Of a DNA stretch of 54,892 nt, positions 51,371 to 54,892 are shown one piece after another; within the stretch, counting starts at the first letter, position 1; each line of letters opens with the position of its first letter. The stretch lies in NCBI RefSeq assembly GCF_006546985.1, contig NZ_VATK01000025.1, forward strand, positions 1 to 54,892, written 5' to 3'. The stretch comes from Bacillus sp. 03113. GTDB lineage: Bacteria > Bacillota > Bacilli > Bacillales > Cytobacillaceae. Both the position numbers and the translations under genes were made by a program. The notes beneath the pieces were generated by a model. It searched no databases. It was not told the DNA's origin and worked only from the letters and a program-made list of their open reading frames with translations.

Positions 51371-52867
51371 TTACGCTTCTTTTCTTATTTCAACTGTTTC
51401 GTTTTTAGACTCAAATAAATCGGTAATAACAGGGTTTGTTCTGTTTTTCGCTTTTTTCACAAATAAAGGATTTAGGATGACAACAGTCAGTAAGTTTGCT
51501 AAAAGACCCCAGAAGCCTTCATATATACCATGAGCAGTTCCAGTATTATAAACAGTAAAGGTTGTTATTAATCCGACTAATAAACCTACAATTGTTGCTT
51601 CTCTTGTTTGGTTTCTCCAAAATAAGCTAATAACGATGGCAGGGAATATTTGAACCATACCAGAAACGCCTAACAGCTGTAAGGATACTAAAGCTGTAGG
51701 GAAAAGCATACCAAAAATTAGAGCTAATCCGATTACAACGAACACCATTGAACGAGTGATTAATGTTAATTTTGCAGGACTAACAGTTGGATTAATGAAA
51801 TCACGGTAAATGTTATTAGCAAATAAATTGGATGCACCGATTGCCATGATGGAACATGGAATTAAAGATGCTAAAGCAATCGTTGAATAGGCTAACCCTT
51901 GTCCAACCCCACCGTATGACATTTGAATAAGGTTTAACAATGCAAGACGTGGGTTGCTTCCTTCCGGCAAAACATGAAAAGCGACGAAGCCAAGGAAAAT
52001 GACCAAAATCAAAATGATGTTATATAATGGAAGTAATATTGCATTTTTACGAAGCGCGTCTTGATTTTTTGCTGTAAAAACTCCAGTTGTAGCATGAGCC
52101 CACATAAACAATGCCAAAGCTGAAGTAAGCGCAGCTGTAATGAACCAAGGTACTCCTTTTGGTCCTGTTGTCGGGATTGTTAATAATTGTGGTGAATCCT
52201 TAATTAAAGTATCAATCATTGGACTCCAACCGCCAAAATGGATAAATGGCAATGAGAACACTAAATAAAGCATAATAACCCAAACAAGAATATCTTTAAT
52301 AATAGCCGTATAAGTTGGTCCTTTTATACCACTAAAGAAAGTGTAAAGGGCAACAAGAATAAATGAGGTAATAACGACAACCTTTACATTTATATAGCCC
52401 GTCCCAGCAACTTGCAGCGTATCTTGGATCCCAGAAAGCTGTAAACAAATATATGGAATAAGCATTAATACGCCGACAATTGCGACTAAAATTGATAATA
52501 ATTTGCTGTCAAATCGTTCTCTTGCATAATCAGCTAGAGTAGTAAGCTTATGACTATTAGCTACTTTCCAAAGCTTTGGAAGGAAAAAATATGATATAAA
52601 GAAAGCAAGAACACTATATGGTATCGCAAAGAAAGCCAAGCTTCCTGCAATAGAAGCCGTACTTGTTAAACCTAAAAATGTGTAGGCAGTAAAAAGATCC
52701 GCACCTACAAGAAACCAAACAAGTAAGCCGCCAAACTTTCTTCCTCCGACTGACCATTCTTCTACAGAGCTTCGTGATGACTTGTCACGACCTGCAATAA
52801 ATCCGATGATAACGACTGTTATCACGATAAAAGCTGTGATTAATAAAGCTGTTAAATTTCCTTGCAT
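51371..52867 (-). CDS. Sodium:solute symporter (SSS family), YhjB-like
   Basis: This 498-residue symporter has about 13 helices. Family marks are the opening GRDKSSRSSVEEWSVGGRKFGGL, the segment FTAYTFLGLTSTASIAG, and SLIPCSIMAIGASNLFANNIYRD near residue 340. The SSS family cotransports sodium with solutes such as acetate, proline, pantothenate or monocarboxylates. An upstream small DUF3311 gene is the usual partner of this subgroup (B. subtilis yhjC-yhjB order). ATG 52867 follows AAGGAGCAAGG and overlaps the stop of the DUF3311 gene by one base. Confidence 0.9.
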   Translation of the reverse strand: MQGNLTALLITAFIVITVVIIGFIAGRDKSSRSSVEEWSVGGRKFGGLLVWFLVGADLFTAYTFLGLTSTASIAGSLAFFAIPYSVLAFFISYFFLPKLWKVANSHKLTTLADYARERFDSKLLSILVAIVGVLMLIPYICLQLSGIQDTLQVAGTGYINVKVVVITSFILVALYTFFSGIKGPTYTAIIKDILVWVIMLYLVFSLPFIHFGGWSPMIDTLIKDSPQLLTIPTTGPKGVPWFITAALTSALALFMWAHATTGVFTAKNQDALRKNAILLPLYNIILILVIFLGFVAFHVLPEGSNPRLALLNLIQMSYGGVGQGLAYSTIALASLIPCSIMAIGASNLFANNIYRDFINPTVSPAKLTLITRSMVFVVIGLALIFGMLFPTALVSLQLLGVSGMVQIFPAIVISLFWRNQTREATIVGLLVGLITTFTVYNTGTAHGIYEGFWGLLANLLTVVILNPLFVKKAKNRTNPVITDLFESKNETVEIRKEA

Positions 52868-53067
52868 TATTCCTTGCTCCTTCCAGGCTTCTGTAAAGCA
52901 TAAATTCCCCACGTACATAATGGTGTTATAACAACCGATAAGAAGAACCAAAAATGGATCAGCGGCAATCCAAAAATAAGGGGTTCTATACGATTTACAA
53001 ATGGCAATAATGCCAATTGTAAGAAAGGAATTACGGCGAGTAAGAATATTATGAATTTTTTGTCCAT
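52867..53067 (-). CDS. DUF3311 small membrane protein, YhjC-like
   Basis: This 66-residue protein has two membrane helices (about residues 5-24 and 32-56), with PLIFGLPLIHFWFFLSVV, the pattern of DUF3311. Such genes are nearly always found just before an SSS symporter gene, and the product may act as a small accessory subunit. The ATG at 53067 follows TAGGAGG. Stop and start of the next gene overlap (TAATG). Confidence 0.85.
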   Translation of the reverse strand: MDKKFIIFLLAVIPFLQLALLPFVNRIEPLIFGLPLIHFWFFLSVVITPLCTWGIYALQKPGRSKE

Positions 53068-53429
53068 TCTAAAAACCTCCTAATATATTTCCAAATAGTA
53101 ATCATATTATCAATTTGTTCGGCCATTGATTGAAAAATAATGATTTATTAAGACGCTCATTATAATAACAAGGAAAGAAGGCTTATACAAGAGAATTTTT
53201 TATAGAAAATCGAATAATTTTGATTTTTTTCTTTTTTATGTTAAATTCTTATATTATGTAAGATTTTCTAACATAATTATCCTTAGTTTTCTGATAAACT
53301 GATCCTTATTTTTACCTATTTATTATTATATTATTTACATTAGCATAGAAAATTGAGAGTATGATTTTAAACATTATTTAAGAAATTATTAAATAGTTTG
53401 TTGTTTATAAACTTTGAATACTATGTATC
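53068..53429. other. AT-rich spacer upstream of the symporter operon
   Basis: About 360 bases, nearly all A and T. It contains the promoter for the minus-strand DUF3311-symporter operon; none is clear. No open frame is worth reporting. Confidence 0.35.
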
Positions 53430-53553
53430 GACGTTCAGCTTTAGCGCCTAGCCCTTGAGAAAAATGTTCTCATGCCTCTAAAAGTAAAAAACACTTTTTG
53501 AGTCATGAGAACATTTTTCTTCAGGGCTGATCAAGGCGCTTCCGCTTTTGTTC
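53430..53553 (+). repeat. Intergenic repeat family, copy 3 (variant core)
   Basis: The ends match copies 1 and 2: TTCAGCTTTAGCGCCTAG at the start and AAGGCGCTTCCGCTTTTGTT at the end. The inside is different: arms GAAAAATGTTCTCATG and CATGAGAACATTTTTC form a perfect 16-bp hairpin. Outer pairings AGCCCT/AGGGCT and GCGCCT/AGGCGC extend it into one long stem. Confidence 0.75.
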
Positions 53554-53636
53554 TTTACTATTCTTTTTTTTCCTTGTAATCTAAATGAGAATGCTTTACA
53601 ACATAATTTAAGAAAAGAAATGAGGAAATGATTACG

Positions 53637-54431
53637 ATGATAAAGGCAATATTTTTTGATCTTGATGACACACTGCTTTGGGATCAAAAGAGTGTATCAG
53701 AAGCTTTTTCTGCTACATGTAAAATGGCACAAGAAAAATATGGAGTTGACCCAATCCAACTGGAAGAGGCGGTTCGCAACGAAGCTAGAGAACTATATTC
53801 TTCTTATGAAACATACTCATTTACACAAATGATCGGAATTAATCCATTTGAAGGTCTTTGGGGAAATTTTTTAGATGATGAGGATAACTTTAGAAAAATG
53901 AAAGAAATTGTTCCCGGCTATCGAAAAGAAGCTTGGACGAAAGGATTAAAAGCGCTAGGGCATGATGATCCTGAATATGGAGCTTTTTTAGGAGAAGCCT
54001 TCCCTAAGCATCGACGCAATCTTCCATTTGTATATGATGAAACTTATACAGTCTTAGATCAATTAAAAGGAAAGTATCAATTATTATTAATGACAAATGG
54101 ATCCCCAGATTTACAAAATACGAAACTAACAATCACGCCTGAAATTGCACCTTATTTTGATCAAATCGTTATATCTGGTGCATTTGGAAAAGGAAAGCCA
54201 GATCCTTCTATTTTTGAATATGCTCTTTCTCTAATGGAGCTAAATAAGGATGAAGTCTTAATGGTCGGAGATAATTTAATGACGGACATATTAGGTGCTT
54301 CTCGTGTAGGAATAAAATCGGTTTGGATTAATCGTCATGATAAGGAAAGAAATGAAGTTATTCCTACCTATGAAATTAAACATCTTGGCGAGCTTTTTTC
54401 GATTATTGATTCATTAAAAAAGGACAAGTAA
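53637..54431 (+). CDS. HAD-superfamily hydrolase (YsaA-like)
   Basis: This 264-residue HAD subfamily IA enzyme has motif [13 protein letters not shown] (nucleophile Asp), a long helical cap (about residues 15-125), motif [12 protein letters not shown], motif III Lys in [11 protein letters not shown] and motif [15 protein letters not shown]. YsaA and related Bacillus HADs are proposed phosphatases of small sugar or serine phosphates. ATG 53637 is preferred: GAGG at 53622-53625 is 11 bases away, but only two bases from ATG 53628, which is in the same frame. It is a single gene with its own terminator. Confidence 0.87.
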   Translation: MIKAIFFDLDDTLLWDQKSVSEAFSATCKMAQEKYGVDPIQLEEAVRNEARELYSSYETYSFTQMIGINPFEGLWGNFLDDEDNFRKMKEIVPGYRKEAWTKGLKALGHDDPEYGAFLGEAFPKHRRNLPFVYDETYTVLDQLKGKYQLLLMTNGSPDLQNTKLTITPEIAPYFDQIVISGAFGKGKPDPSIFEYALSLMELNKDEVLMVGDNLMTDILGASRVGIKSVWINRHDKERNEVIPTYEIKHLGELFSIIDSLKKDK

Positions 54432-54460
54432 TAAGAGAATTCGAGTATTAATATGCTAAC

Positions 54461-54490
54461 AAAGAAAAGGTGAAAAATCCTTTTCTTTTT
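54461..54490 (+). terminator. Terminator of the YsaA-like HAD gene
   Basis: AAAGAAAAGG and CCTTTTCTTT pair over 10 bp around an 8-base loop, followed by TTTC and T residues. Confidence 0.75.
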
Positions 54491-54892
54491 CATTTTAGAG
54501 AATAAATATTGATGATAAAGAGGATTACTTTTAACTTTTTATGTAAATATAATCTATCGTTAAGACAAAATAAGGCAATTTTGATAAAATAGTACAAAGA
54601 ATCATAGGTCTCTTCATGGTTCGATTATTAAATAGATGGTTTTTTTCTATCCTTGTATATTGTATATGCAAAAATGGAATGGTAAATAATACGACTATTC
54701 TAAATCACTAGAGGAAGTGATAGAAGTAGAAAAAATTACGAGATGAAATAGGAGTCCATGTTACTTGCTGAACAGATCATTATATTGAAATGTTGAATCT
54801 ATAGGAGCTATCAAAAGCTGGTATAAAACCATAACAAATCGTAACAGTTGGTTTGTTGTGGAGGGTTGATTGCTCTCAAGCTTAAGTGAGTG
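54491..54892. other. Non-coding tail of the window
   Basis: About 400 bases with stops in all frames. From about 54730 the reading GVHVTC and TDHYIEM is coding-like but broken by stops every 5-15 codons; this could be the remains of a gene, but I cannot name a family. Confidence 0.35.

Noticed and set aside
1-54892. Looked for CRISPR arrays, phage defence clusters, tRNA or rRNA genes and intact transposases
   Set aside because: No regularly spaced direct repeats, no tRNA cloverleaf, and no recombinase or defence motif in any gene.

Overview
The window looks like chromosome from a low-GC, endospore-forming Bacillaceae species (Bacillus in the broad sense). The DNA is AT-rich, ribosome binding sites are strong GGAGG types, and TTG and GTG starts are common. 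T-box leaders control trp and pro, a preQ1-I riboswitch precedes queCDE, a cre box precedes the fructose operon, and two histidine kinases resemble the sporulation kinases. I do not name the species. I saw no rRNA, tRNA, CRISPR array, prophage or intact insertion sequence.

Layout. 1-5.2 kb: a broken 2-hydroxyacid dehydrogenase, an Ldh2-type dehydrogenase, a GntR/FadR regulator and a TctBAC tripartite carboxylate transporter, read as a hydroxy-carboxylate uptake and oxidation operon. 5.2-9.4 kb: a VOC-fold protein, then an efflux operon (lipoprotein HlyD adaptor, ABC ATPase, ABC-2 permease, TetR). 9.4-14.9 kb (minus strand): a stand-alone KAS III enzyme and the aerobic ribonucleotide reductase nrdA-nrdB, whose leader carries a cobalamin riboswitch. 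15.2-18.9 kb: fruR-fruK-fruA with a cre box inside its promoter. 18.9-20.7 kb: an alpha/beta hydrolase and a MOSC protein. 20.7-27.9 kb: tandem Trp T-boxes and a complete trpEGDCFBA operon. 28-34.8 kb: DUF421, SRAP, a secreted beta-propeller protein, HAD, GNAT and an AllC-like amidohydrolase. 35-43.5 kb: a BASS symporter, a D-2-hydroxyacid dehydrogenase, an ABC exporter, a Cof-type HAD, preQ1-controlled queCDE and an M20 amidohydrolase. 43.6-54.9 kb: a small lipoprotein, a GAF-PAS histidine kinase, a P-loop protein, a 45-residue membrane protein, Pro T-box-controlled proBA, a membrane histidine kinase, an SSS symporter with its DUF3311 partner, and a HAD hydrolase.

The main theme is RNA-level control of metabolism: four different amino-acid, cofactor or precursor leaders are readable directly (B12/nrdAB, Trp/trp, preQ1/que, Pro/pro). 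The B12 switch on an oxygen-dependent reductase predicts a B12-dependent class II reductase elsewhere in the genome.

The least explained item is a family of about 125-152 bp intergenic repeats, with copies at 12133, 19850 and 53430. They share end motifs, and an apparent internal stem differs between copies yet stays paired, which suggests a structured RNA or mobile hairpin element. I know no name for it.
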